Below are positions 1 through 7,279 of a stretch of 17,074 nucleotides of DNA, one piece after another. The translations under genes were made by a program, and so were the position numbers. Origin of the DNA: RGIG995 sp045603745 (lineage in GTDB: Bacteria; Bacillota; Clostridia; Oscillospirales; UBA644); NCBI GenBank assembly GCA_045603745.1, contig JAZUMQ010000011.1, forward strand, positions 1-17,074, read 5' to 3'. Each line of letters opens with the position of its first letter. Within the stretch, counting starts at the first letter, position 1. The notes beneath the pieces were generated by a model, which did no database searches, was not told where the DNA came from, and saw only the letters and a program-made list of their open reading frames with translations.

Positions 1-66
1 CTGTATAGTGTAGCAATCACGGCAATCGCTGTGTTCTGTTTCCTCAGACAAATGAAAAAACAGTAA
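1..66 (+). CDS. C-terminal end of a membrane protein (partial)
   Basis: An open frame enters from the left edge and ends at TAA (64-66). The 21 visible residues form one hydrophobic segment (LYSVAITAIAVFCFL) followed by a basic tail (RQMKKQ). That is the look of a last membrane helix with a cytoplasmic positively charged end. LytTR/DUF3021 pairs often sit next to ABC-2 type transporter genes, so a transporter permease is a reasonable guess, but too little is visible to name a family. The next gene starts 11 bases later, so it is probably in the same operon. Confidence 0.55.
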   Translation: MYSVAITAIAVFCFLRQMKKQ

Positions 67-77
67 GGATATTGAAA

Positions 78-521
78 ATGAAGTACAAACTTATCATCGA
101 CAAGGCTGCCGAAGAAGAAATAATAGCAATCGTTCACGCGCCTTCTTCTCTGACACAAGAGATAGAAGATCTCGTGTATAACTTTTCGGGAGCAGACTAT
201 ATCATAGGACACCATGAAGAAGAAATACGAAAGCTTCCTTTTGGAGAAATAGAGTGTATTACTGTTATTGATAGAAAGGTAATTGCCATTGATACGAAAG
301 GCAACTGCTTTTCGCTGAAAGATAGACTGCGAGAATTGGAGAATATTTTACCATCTTACTTTATCCGCATTAACAAGTCCACGCTTGCCAATGAACACCG
401 AATTCAGAGATTCGACACAGTATTCAGCGGCGGTATCGATGCCGTATTTCAATGTGGCTATCGAGAATATGTTTCAAGGCGTTGCTTTGCGGAAATCAGA
501 AGGAGGTATGAAGGAATATGA
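78..521 (+). CDS. LytTR-domain transcriptional regulator without receiver domain
   Basis: A 147-residue DNA-binding protein. The C-terminal two thirds (about residues 50-145) match the LytTR domain: a beta-rich start (IECITVIDRKVIAID), then LKDRLRELENILPSYFIRINKS, where F/I-R-I-N-K-S is the family hallmark, and a GYREYVSRR-like end. There is no receiver domain, so it belongs to the short stand-alone LytTR type that usually partners a DUF3021 membrane protein. I chose ATG at 78 because the AAGGA at 65-69 lies 8 bases before it. The TTG at 72 would be only 2 bases from that site. It overlaps the DUF3021 gene by 4 bases (ATGA), so the two are translationally coupled. By analogy with known pairs, the membrane protein probably restrains the regulator and the pair controls nearby transporter genes; the target is inferred. 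Confidence 0.9.
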   Translation: MKYKLIIDKAAEEEIIAIVHAPSSLTQEIEDLVYNFSGADYIIGHHEEEIRKLPFGEIECITVIDRKVIAIDTKGNCFSLKDRLRELENILPSYFIRINKSTLANEHRIQRFDTVFSGGIDAVFQCGYREYVSRRCFAEIRRRYEGI

Positions 522-952
522 AAAAGTTTGTTTTGGAGTTTTTGCGCCGTGGCTTCATTGCCGCGGGCATCGGTCCGATTGTTTTAGCAATAGTATATCT
601 GATTTTACAGCGATCTGCCGACGTAAGCACTTTAACCGTTCATGAGGTCTGCATCGGTATATTTTCACTCACCACTCTTGCCTTTATTGCAGGCGGTACG
701 AATGCTATTTATCAAGTTGAGCGTTTGCCGCTAATGATAGCAATTTTAATTCACGGCAGTATTTTGTATATCGGTTACCTCGGAACTTATCTGCTTAACA
801 ATTGGCTTGACTTCGGTATAATACCGATTATAGTATTCACGGCAATTTTTGTTGTGGGCTATATCGTAATTTGGGCGATTATATATTCAATTATCAAAAG
901 AAACACAGCAAAACTCAATGAAATGCTGAAGAAGAAACAGCAAAATCCATAA
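518..952 (+). CDS. DUF3021 family membrane protein
   Basis: A 144-residue integral membrane protein. Four hydrophobic stretches are visible: about residues 12-30 (FIAAGIGPIVLAIVYLIL), 43-62, 70-92 and 100-125. A charged C-terminal tail ends in KKKQQNP. Length, four-helix layout and position directly behind a LytTR gene fit DUF3021. An AGGAGG-type ribosome binding site lies at about 501-506 inside the LytTR gene, and the ATG overlaps the LytTR stop. Proteins of this family are thought to act as membrane-bound partners or inhibitors of the adjacent LytTR regulator; nothing in the sequence shows the signal sensed. A terminator follows about 40 bases after the stop. Confidence 0.88.
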   Translation: MKKFVLEFLRRGFIAAGIGPIVLAIVYLILQRSADVSTLTVHEVCIGIFSLTTLAFIAGGTNAIYQVERLPLMIAILIHGSILYIGYLGTYLLNNWLDFGIIPIIVFTAIFVVGYIVIWAIIYSIIKRNTAKLNEMLKKKQQNP

Positions 953-993
953 TCTGTTTGTAAGGTTTTAGGTTCGAAATTGTTGGAGGGAGC

Positions 994-1035
994 CAAACAA
1001 AAATCCGCTTTCAATTGAAGGCGGATTTTTGTTTG
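994..1035 (+). terminator. Bidirectional intrinsic terminator after the LytTR/DUF3021 operon
   Basis: A near-perfect inverted repeat: CAAACAAAAATCCGC at 994-1008 faces GCGGATTTTTGTTTG at 1021-1035, and the inner part TTCAATTGAA also pairs. The T-tract on the 3' side (and its counterpart on the other strand) suits termination in both directions. It separates the regulator operon from the pfl control region. Confidence 0.85.
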
Positions 1036-1232
1036 CATTATTCGTTATTTATTGTTCATTTACAATTTTATCCTAAGAGCCCAAAGAAACTGTTCGTTTC
1101 TCAATATTACGACAGTTTAGAAAAATTTTCTCTTTTTGAAATTCCATTATTAAAAATACTAAATACGGAATAGAAATTTCAAAACCAACACAATATATTG
1201 TGTTTTGTCACAAAAATATAACAACTTAACTC
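1036..1232. other. AT-rich upstream control region of pflB, with operator-like palindromes
   Basis: There is no gene here. An 18-bp perfect palindrome (AACACAATATATTGTGTT) lies at 1187-1204. Its right half TTGTG (1198-1202) also pairs with CACAA at 1209-1213, so three half-sites alternate in direction. A smaller inverted repeat, AGAAAC-N5-GTTTCT, sits at 1085-1101. The rest is plain AT-rich sequence. The palindromes end about 20 bases before the -35 box, a position suited to an activator or to a repressor acting from upstream. Confidence 0.55.
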
Positions 1233-1261
1233 TTGACAAACAGAGTCGCATATTGTATAAT
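1233..1261 (+). promoter_or_regulatory. Consensus SigA promoter of pflB-pflA
   Basis: TTGACA at 1233-1238 and TATAAT at 1256-1261 are separated by exactly 17 bases, a perfect match to the vegetative promoter consensus. Transcription should start near 1268, just before the first strand of the riboswitch. A promoter this strong implies that control is exerted mainly downstream (riboswitch) or by a bound protein. Confidence 0.92.
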
Positions 1262-1270
1262 ATAAATACA

Positions 1271-1376
1271 CCTTTTACATGACTGACGGAATGCGGAGTA
1301 CCGCAAGGAAGTGTAAAGGATTGATAAGCCGACCGTCTGGGCAATTCTTTCATGGAAAAGGATTGCCTCTTTTTTA
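1271..1376 (+). ncRNA. ZTP (pfl motif) riboswitch with terminator expression platform
   Basis: The aptamer runs 1271-1342. P1 pairs TTTACA (1274-1279) with TGTAAA (1312-1317), extended by CC/GG. The conserved TGACTGACGG (1280-1289) follows. P2 is TGCGG/CCGCA with an AGTA loop (1292-1305). The 3' conserved block CCGACCGTCTGGGC lies at 1329-1342 and contains the short P3 GCC/GGC. The pseudoknot pairs GACGG (1285-1289) with CCGTC (1333-1337). The 3' strand of P3 (1340-1342) is also the start of the terminator stem, so ligand-stabilised P3/pseudoknot should block termination: an ON switch for ZMP/ZTP. This motif is known upstream of pfl and formate-tetrahydrofolate ligase genes, which fits pflB downstream. 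Confidence 0.93.
1340..1375 (+). terminator. Riboswitch-controlled terminator before pflB
   Basis: Stem GGCAATTCTTT (1340-1350) pairs with AAAGGATTGCC (1357-1367) with one G-T wobble, around a 6-base loop. The T-rich tract TCTTTTTT at 1368-1375 follows. It shares bases with P3 of the ZTP aptamer, which makes it the expression platform. Confidence 0.9.
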
Positions 1377-1412
1377 TATTTGAGGCAACCGCAAGAGAAA
1401 GGAGAACAAAAA

Positions 1413-3644
1413 ATGGAACACAAAAATTGGAACGGATTCAAACAAGGCGTTTGGCAAAATGAGATCAACGTCCGGGATTTTATTCAGACCAATTACAAGG
1501 AATATTACGGAGACGATAAATTCCTTGCCGGTGCTACACAGCGTACCAGAAATTTGATGGACAAGATTCAGGCATTATTTGCTCTGGAACGGAAAAAAGG
1601 CGGTGTATTAGACGTTGACACGGAAACGGTCTCGTCCCTGACTGCTTATGCACCCGGATATATTGATAAAGAAAACGAATTGATCGTGGGTATGCAGACC
1701 GACGAACCTTTGAAACGTGGAGTGAATCCCTTTGGCGGAATGAGAATGTGCAAAGGGGCTTGCGAGGCATACGGATATAAATTGAGTGAAAAGGTTCAAA
1801 GCGAATTTAAATTCCGCACCACCCACAACGACGGCGTATTTCGTGCCTATTCCGATGAAATGCGAAAAGCACGGAAGTGTCACGTTATCACCGGTCTTCC
1901 CGACGCTTACGGAAGAGGCCGCATTATCGGGGATTACCGTCGAGTTGCCTTATACGGCGTTGATCGGTTGATCGAAGAAAAGCAGAGAGATAAAGCAGAA
2001 TTCGGCTCGAGAGATTTCAGCACCGATCAAGTGCGATTGAATGAAGAATTATATCAGCAAATTACATTTTTGGGCAACCTGAAAGAAATGGCAGCCATGC
2101 ACGGCTACAATATTAGCGAACCTGCGGAAAACGCCAGAGAAGCCATTCAATGGACCTATTTTGCTTATCTTGCCGCTATTAAAGAACAAAACGGTGCCGC
2201 GATGTCCTTGGGGCGGGTCAGCACATTCTTTGATATTTATATTGAGCGGGATCTGGAAAAGGGTATTCTGACCGAAGAATCCGCACAGGAACTGATTGAC
2301 GATTTTGTAATGAAATTGCGCATTGCCCGGCATTTGCGCACCCCCGAATACAACGAATTGTTCGGTGGAGATCCCATGTGGATCACCGAAGCGGTGGGCG
2401 GCATGGGAGAAGACGGACGGACGCTGGTATCCAAGAACAGCTTCCGGATTCTGAACACACTTTATACTTTGGGCTCTTCTCCCGAACCCAATCTGACGAT
2501 CCTTTGGGCTCAGAATCTACCGGAAGGATTTAAAAAATTCTGCGCGAAGGTCTCTGCGGATACCGACTCGATTCAATACGAAAACGACGACTTAATGCGT
2601 CCTCGCTACGGTGACGATTACGCCATTGCCTGCTGTGTTTCTGCAATGAAGGTGGGCAAACAAATGCAGTTCTTCGGTGCACGGTGCAATCTTGCAAAAT
2701 TGCTTTTGATTGCGCTGAACGGCGGTTATGACTGCGAGAGCAAAATGGCAATCGGTCCTCAAATGTCGGTTCTCGACGGCGAAAAATTAGATTACGGTCA
2801 GGTTTTGCAACGGTTTGACATTTATATTCAATGGTTGTCTCGCCTTTACGTTAACACCATGAACGTAATCCACTATATGCATGATAAATACGCCTATGAA
2901 AAAATTCAGATGGCGCTGCACGATACCGAAGTAGAACGGTTGATGGCCTTTGGCATTGCCGGGCTTTCAGTGGTAGCAGACTCCTTGAGTGCTATTAAAT
3001 ACGCAAACGTAACTCCGGTCAAAGACGAAACCGGACACATCGTATCCTTTGTCACCACCGGAGAATTCCCAAAATACGGCAACGATGACGATCGAGTGGA
3101 TCTGATTGCAAAAGAATTGACGCACAAAGTCATTACAGAATTGCGCAAGACTCCCACCTATCGCGATGCCGTTCACACCCTATCGGTTTTGACCATTACG
3201 TCCAACGTAATGTACGGAAAAAATACCGGGGCTACTCCCGACGGACGCGCCGCAGGTGCCGCCTTTGCGCCCGGTGCAAATCCCATGCACAATCGGGAAG
3301 AAAATGGGGCTTTGGCGTCCTTGAACTCGGTAGCAAAAATCAGCTACGATGATTGCAGAGACGGTATTTCCAACACCTTCTCCATTACTCCCGAAGCCTT
3401 GGGCAGAACCGAAGAAGAACGAATCGACAATTTGGTTTCCATTTTGGACGGCTATTTCTCCAAAAATGCCCATCACATCAACGTCAACGTATTGAATCGC
3501 GAAACGCTGATGAAGGCCTACGAGAATCCCGAAGATTATCCGAATCTTACCATTCGTGTCTCCGGATATGCGGTAAACTTCAATAAACTTTCAAAAGAAC
3601 AACAGCGGGAAGTGATCAGCCGCACCTTCCACGAGGCACTGTAA
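1413..3644 (+). CDS. pflB: Pyruvate formate-lyase (formate C-acetyltransferase)
   Basis: A cytoplasmic glycyl radical enzyme converting pyruvate and CoA to acetyl-CoA and formate. At 743 residues it matches the family length (about 740-760). The catalytic cysteine pair is C407-C408 in AIACCVSAM. The glycyl radical site is G718 in RVSGYAVNF near the C terminus. I chose ATG 1413 because AAAGGAG at 1398-1404 is 8 bases upstream. An in-frame TTG at 1380 would lie just past the terminator with no ribosome binding site of its own. It is the first gene of a ZTP-riboswitch-controlled operon, with pflA 2 bases behind it. Formate made here can supply 10-formyl-tetrahydrofolate for purine synthesis as well as balance redox in fermentation. 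All key residues are present, so I consider it functional. Confidence 0.97.
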   Translation: MEHKNWNGFKQGVWQNEINVRDFIQTNYKEYYGDDKFLAGATQRTRNLMDKIQALFALERKKGGVLDVDTETVSSLTAYAPGYIDKENELIVGMQTDEPLKRGVNPFGGMRMCKGACEAYGYKLSEKVQSEFKFRTTHNDGVFRAYSDEMRKARKCHVITGLPDAYGRGRIIGDYRRVALYGVDRLIEEKQRDKAEFGSRDFSTDQVRLNEELYQQITFLGNLKEMAAMHGYNISEPAENAREAIQWTYFAYLAAIKEQNGAAMSLGRVSTFFDIYIERDLEKGILTEESAQELIDDFVMKLRIARHLRTPEYNELFGGDPMWITEAVGGMGEDGRTLVSKNSFRILNTLYTLGSSPEPNLTILWAQNLPEGFKKFCAKVSADTDSIQYENDDLMRPRYGDDYAIACCVSAMKVGKQMQFFGARCNLAKLLLIALNGGYDCESKMAIGPQMSVLDGEKLDYGQVLQRFDIYIQWLSRLYVNTMNVIHYMHDKYAYEKIQMALHDTEVERLMAFGIAGLSVVADSLSAIKYANVTPVKDETGHIVSFVTTGEFPKYGNDDDRVDLIAKELTHKVITELRKTPTYRDAVHTLSVLTITSNVMYGKNTGATPDGRAAGAAFAPGANPMHNREENGALASLNSVAKISYDDCRDGISNTFSITPEALGRTEEERIDNLVSILDGYFSKNAHHINVNVLNRETLMKAYENPEDYPNLTIRVSGYAVNFNKLSKEQQREVISRTFHEAL

Positions 3645-3646
3645 CA

Positions 3647-4354
3647 GTGACCGGAAAGATTCATTCCATTCAATCTCTGGGAACACTGGACGGACCGGGA
3701 GTTCGATTCGTGGTATTTTTTCAAGGGTGCAATCTCCGTTGCGGTTGTTGTCATAATCCGGACACGTGGAATCGAGAAGATGGAACGAAATGCGACGCAA
3801 TAGACCTTGTCAAAAAGGCAGAACGATATAAAAGTTACTTTGGAAAAGACGGTGGAATCACCCTTTCCGGGGGCGAACCCTTATTGCAAGCGGAATTTGC
3901 GAAAGAAATCTTCACAGAATGCAAAAAACGTGAAATCCATACCTGTCTTGACACGTCGGGAAGCATTTTCAATGAACACGTACAATCCTTGCTTTCCGTC
4001 ACGGATCGAGTACTCTTAGACATCAAGTATCCAACGGAAGAACAATACCGAACCTTTGTCGGTTGCGGAATAGAAGCGCCGTTAAAGTTTTTGGAATATC
4101 TGAATCAGAAAAATATTCCAACAACCTTGCGACAAGTAACGATTCCCTCCCTGAATGATACGGAAGAATCAATCAACTTCCTCAACGAATTGGCGAAAAA
4201 ACACCCCTGCGTGGAGAAAATAGAGTTGTTGCCCTTTAAAAAAATCTGTATCGTAAAATACGAAAAATTAGGTCTCCCCTTTCCCTTTGAAAGTTACGAG
4301 ACTCCGTCTGCAGAAACCATGCAACGACTTGAATCCAAAATTAAAATCTCATAA
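3647..4354 (+). CDS. pflA: Pyruvate formate-lyase activating enzyme (radical SAM)
   Basis: A 235-residue radical SAM enzyme that installs the glycyl radical on PflB by abstracting hydrogen with a 5'-deoxyadenosyl radical. The cluster motif CX3CX2C is C28, C32 and C35 in GCNLRCGCCHNPDTW. The SAM-binding GGE lies in GGITLSGGEPLL at about residues 69-80. Length is slightly under the 246 of E. coli. The start is GTG at 3647, two bases after the pflB stop, with a weak GAGG at 3633-3636 inside pflB, so translation is coupled and probably lower than for PflB. No promoter is visible between the genes. The enzyme could in principle activate other glycyl radical enzymes, but the adjacency makes PflB the clear partner. 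Confidence 0.95.
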   Translation: MTGKIHSIQSLGTLDGPGVRFVVFFQGCNLRCGCCHNPDTWNREDGTKCDAIDLVKKAERYKSYFGKDGGITLSGGEPLLQAEFAKEIFTECKKREIHTCLDTSGSIFNEHVQSLLSVTDRVLLDIKYPTEEQYRTFVGCGIEAPLKFLEYLNQKNIPTTLRQVTIPSLNDTEESINFLNELAKKHPCVEKIELLPFKKICIVKYEKLGLPFPFESYETPSAETMQRLESKIKIS

Positions 4355-4356
4355 AG

Positions 4357-4384
4357 AAAAAGGGGCTGTCAGGCGACAGCCCCC
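4357..4384 (-). terminator. Strong hairpin after pflA with T-tract only on the minus strand
   Basis: GGGGCTGTC (4362-4370) and GACAGCCCC (4375-4383) form a 9-bp GC-rich stem with loop AGGC. On the + strand the stem is followed by GATTAAAG, a poor U-tract. On the minus strand it is followed by TTTTTC. It may end pflBA transcription by stem strength alone or stabilise the 3' end, but its sequence is that of a minus-strand terminator. Confidence 0.6.
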
Positions 4385-4393
4385 GATTAAAGT

Positions 4394-4422
4394 TTTATAT
4401 TGCAGGTCAAATAGGGCATAAT
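4394..4422 (+). promoter_or_regulatory. Possible weak promoter of the MATE gene
   Basis: TTTATA at 4394-4399 and CATAAT at 4417-4422 are 17 bases apart, leaving about a 27-base leader before the MATE start. The -10 box differs from consensus at one base and the -35 box is poor, so this is only the best candidate in a gap that must otherwise rely on read-through from pflA. Confidence 0.3.
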
Positions 4423-4455
4423 ATCACGAGAAAAACAAGAGAAACGGAGCAGGAT

Positions 4456-5820
4456 ATGACCCAAGACGAACGTTATCGAATGATGACGGAATCGAATCTT
4501 CACAATTTGATTCCTAAGATGGCAATCCCAACCATCATCAGTATGTTAGTTACGTCGGTATATAATTTGGCGGACACTTATTTTGTCAGCAAAATCTCCA
4601 CGGAAGCCTCTGCGGCGGTGGGGGTGATTTTTTCGTTGATGGCATTGATTCAGGCGTTGGGGTTTACCATCGGAATCGGATCTTCCACTTACGTATCTCG
4701 GCTTTTGGGGGAAAAGAATCGGGAGCAAGCCGACAGAACCGTATCTACGGCATTTTTCACCGCCATTGGTGTAGGAACTGTTTTTGCAGTGGTGGGTTTG
4801 ACGTTTCGGGAGGGAATCGTTCACGCCTTGGGAGCAATTCCGGAAGTTCATGATCTTGCGGTTGATTACGCCACTTATATTTTTATAGGTGCACCCTTTA
4901 TGATGGGGTTGTACGTATTAAACAATCAGATGCGCGCTCAAGGAAGTGCGGTTCTTTCCATGATCGGAGTTATGTCCGGAGGAATTTTAAACATCGGATT
5001 GGACCCCCTGTTCATTTTTGTTTTTGATTGGGGCATTGCAGGAGCTGCCATTGCGACGATTTTAAGTCAGTTTATATCCTTCTGTATTCTCTTAATACTG
5101 AATAACAGGATAAAAAATATTATTTCCGTAAAATTTAGAACCTTTAAACCCTCTTGGAAAATTTACAAAGAAATCGTGCACGGCGGTTTTCCCTCTCTTT
5201 GCAGGCAGGGATTGGCAAGTCTTTCCAGCGTAGCGCTGAACGTTGCGGCCGGTCCTTACGGAGCCGCGGCATTGTCGGCGTTGTCAATCGTTAATCGTTT
5301 TATGATGTTCCTCTATTCGACATTGATCGGATATGGACAAGGATTTCAACCGGTCTGCGGTTTTAACTTTGGGGCAAAACGTTATGACCGGGTATCGGAC
5401 GCTTATCGGTTCAGTCTGAAAGTCGGGGTTATTTTGATTTCTATTCTGGGCGTCGGTGCCTACCTTATCGCACCGCAAGTAATGTCCTGGTTCCGGGCAG
5501 ACGATCCACAAGTAATCGATATTGGAATCCGAGCGTTGCGAGCACAATGTTTTACGTTACCCCTACAGGCGTTTATGATGTTGTCGCAATTTTTATGTCA
5601 ATCCATCGGATACGGATTTCGGGCGGCGTTGATTGCCATGGGACGGCAAGGATTATTCCTCATACCCGCCTATTTGATTTTGCCGAAATTCTTAGAAATT
5701 ACAGGATTGATTATCTCTCAACCCTGTTCCGATTTGTTGACGATGGCGATGACGTTGATCGTGATGAGCGCAGTGTCCCGCAAATTAAAAAAAATGACTG
5801 AAAATCCAGTCAACAGATAG
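4456..5820 (+). CDS. MATE family multidrug/Na+ antiporter
   Basis: A 454-residue multi-pass membrane transporter with about 12 hydrophobic segments arranged as two similar halves. Typical family stretches are the N-terminal LIPKMAIPTIISMLVTSVYN followed by LADTYFVSKI, the GIGSSTYVSRLLGEK loop with its conserved R-x-L-G-x-x segment after the second helix, and GYGQGFQPVCGFNFGAKRYDR at the start of the second half. Proteins of this group export cationic drugs or metabolites in exchange for Na+ or H+; the substrate cannot be read from sequence. GGAG at 4446-4449 is 6 bases before ATG 4456. The gene is separated from pflA by a strong hairpin and converges on the histidine kinase gene with a shared bidirectional terminator between them. 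No adjacent MarR-type regulator is present. Confidence 0.93.
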   Translation: MTQDERYRMMTESNLHNLIPKMAIPTIISMLVTSVYNLADTYFVSKISTEASAAVGVIFSLMALIQALGFTIGIGSSTYVSRLLGEKNREQADRTVSTAFFTAIGVGTVFAVVGLTFREGIVHALGAIPEVHDLAVDYATYIFIGAPFMMGLYVLNNQMRAQGSAVLSMIGVMSGGILNIGLDPLFIFVFDWGIAGAAIATILSQFISFCILLILNNRIKNIISVKFRTFKPSWKIYKEIVHGGFPSLCRQGLASLSSVALNVAAGPYGAAALSALSIVNRFMMFLYSTLIGYGQGFQPVCGFNFGAKRYDRVSDAYRFSLKVGVILISILGVGAYLIAPQVMSWFRADDPQVIDIGIRALRAQCFTLPLQAFMMLSQFLCQSIGYGFRAALIAMGRQGLFLIPAYLILPKFLEITGLIISQPCSDLLTMAMTLIVMSAVSRKLKKMTENPVNR

Positions 5821-5823
5821 GTT

Positions 5824-5860
5824 GCAAAAATCCCACAGTAAAAACTGTGGGATTTTTTGC
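5824..5860. terminator. Bidirectional terminator between the MATE gene and the histidine kinase gene
   Basis: GCAAAAATCCCACAG (5824-5838) pairs with CTGTGGGATTTTTTGC (5845-5860) around a TAAAAA loop. T-tracts are present on both strands. It lies exactly between the convergent stops at 5820 and 5861 and serves both genes. Confidence 0.92.
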
Positions 5861-7276
5861 CTATTTTCCTTTTTTATATTGAGGCAAGACAATTTCAAAG
5901 ACGGCACCGCTTTCACCGTTCTTTCCGGAACGGTTATACGCCCGAGCAACCCCTTCGTGGGCAACGACAATGGCATTGACAATAGATAACCCAAGACCGT
6001 ATTTTCCCTGCCGCCCCTTGAAGAAACGGTCAAAAATGTGGTCGATCTCATCGGGAGAGATTCCCGGTCCGTCGTCCTGAACGGAAATAACGACGTTTCC
6101 GTCTCGAAGAAATGCCGAAACCTCAATTTCTGATTTTGCAAAGCGGAAGGCATTGGAAAAGAGATTTGTAATGGCAGTTACCATAGTTTCCGAATCGACA
6201 TTGACGGTAGCGTCGACAATTTTACCGTATACCAGCTTAACCCCGTCCAATCCGGTAAACCCGGAGACCCGGGAGGCGGCTTCGTCCAACAGATCCGATA
6301 CCGCTACGGGAGACTTGGAAATCACTTCATCGGCGGTTTCGATTTTGGAGAGATAAATCAATTCTCCGGTCAACTTTTCCAGGCGAGACACCTGTTCCAA
6401 AACTTGATCTCCGACTTCCTGAGTATCCGTAAAAACGCCGTCCTTCAACCCTTCCACGTAACCCCGGATCGACATTAGGGGGGTACGCAATTCATGGGAA
6501 GCATTTTGCAAAAACTTTTTTTGCCGAGCATCGTATTCACTGAGTGAGAGTGCCATGCGATCAATGGAACGGGCAAGATCACCTACTTCATCGTTTGTTT
6601 CGATCACCGGAACTTTTGCATCAAACTGCCGATTTGCCACCAAATCGGCGCGAACTTTCAGGCGACGAAGGTTTCGTGTCAGACCGGTACTGAACAGAAG
6701 GGAAACCGCAATTGCCAAAATCGAAGCAGTGACAAGAGAAAAGAAATACAATGTCAACAGAGAATACTGTATTCCATAAGAAGTGGGGGCTGTAAACAAA
6801 ATTACATACCCTAAAACCCGTTGAGTTGTGGCATTATAAACTTGCTGAATGGCAACGGCATAAGTGGTGTCACCGTATCGGATCACCCGAGAACCGAGAG
6901 AATCCCGATAACGGGATAGATATTCCACAAATCGCTCAGGGGTAGTACTGAGGTGGTCTACGTTCATGCCGGTATTTTCAATATACTTAAAATCTGCATC
7001 GGCAAGAACCAACGACGTAGAAGAATCAATATTACGGCGAAAGATCACCTGAAGATCGGTAATTTTCGTATCGGCAGTCCAATCCGGAATCAGAGACGCA
7101 TCTTTGGCAAAAGCGGCTCCGTTTTCAGATAAGGTCTGGCGTGCTTGCAGAATAATATAACTGTTCGCAAAAATGTAAACAAACCCGACGGAAATAATAC
7201 CGATAATGGAAATCAACGTAACGTAAGACAAAATCAGTTTAAAGTGAAGACTGTTTCGGACGTCCTTTTTTCCCAT
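5861..7276 (-). CDS. Sensor histidine kinase of a two-component system
   Basis: A 471-residue membrane kinase. Segments in order: TM1 about 13-36; a roughly 130-residue extracytoplasmic sensor region (37-170) that I do not recognise; TM2 about 171-197; HAMP about 198-250; HisKA with phospho-acceptor H261 in NASHELRTPL; and an ATPase domain with N-box N371/N375, G1 DDGPGI (401-406), F-box FDRFF (415-419) and G2 GKYGLGLS (424-431). All catalytic boxes are intact. The start lies 3 bases after the response regulator stop, with GGAG just before it, so the two are cotranscribed and coupled. The layout is that of an OmpR/EnvZ-class system sensing an envelope or extracellular cue. No target operon is adjacent, so the signal is unknown. 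Confidence 0.95.
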   Translation of the reverse strand: MGKKDVRNSLHFKLILSYVTLISIIGIISVGFVYIFANSYIILQARQTLSENGAAFAKDASLIPDWTADTKITDLQVIFRRNIDSSTSLVLADADFKYIENTGMNVDHLSTTPERFVEYLSRYRDSLGSRVIRYGDTTYAVAIQQVYNATTQRVLGYVILFTAPTSYGIQYSLLTLYFFSLVTASILAIAVSLLFSTGLTRNLRRLKVRADLVANRQFDAKVPVIETNDEVGDLARSIDRMALSLSEYDARQKKFLQNASHELRTPLMSIRGYVEGLKDGVFTDTQEVGDQVLEQVSRLEKLTGELIYLSKIETADEVISKSPVAVSDLLDEAASRVSGFTGLDGVKLVYGKIVDATVNVDSETMVTAITNLFSNAFRFAKSEIEVSAFLRDGNVVISVQDDGPGISPDEIDHIFDRFFKGRQGKYGLGLSIVNAIVVAHEGVARAYNRSGKNGESGAVFEIVLPQYKKGK

Positions 7277-7279
7277 AAA

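Noticed and set aside
1380..1412. Upstream TTG start for pflB
   Set aside because: It lies directly after the terminator U-tract with no ribosome binding site. ATG 1413 has AAAGGAG at the right distance and gives the normal protein length.
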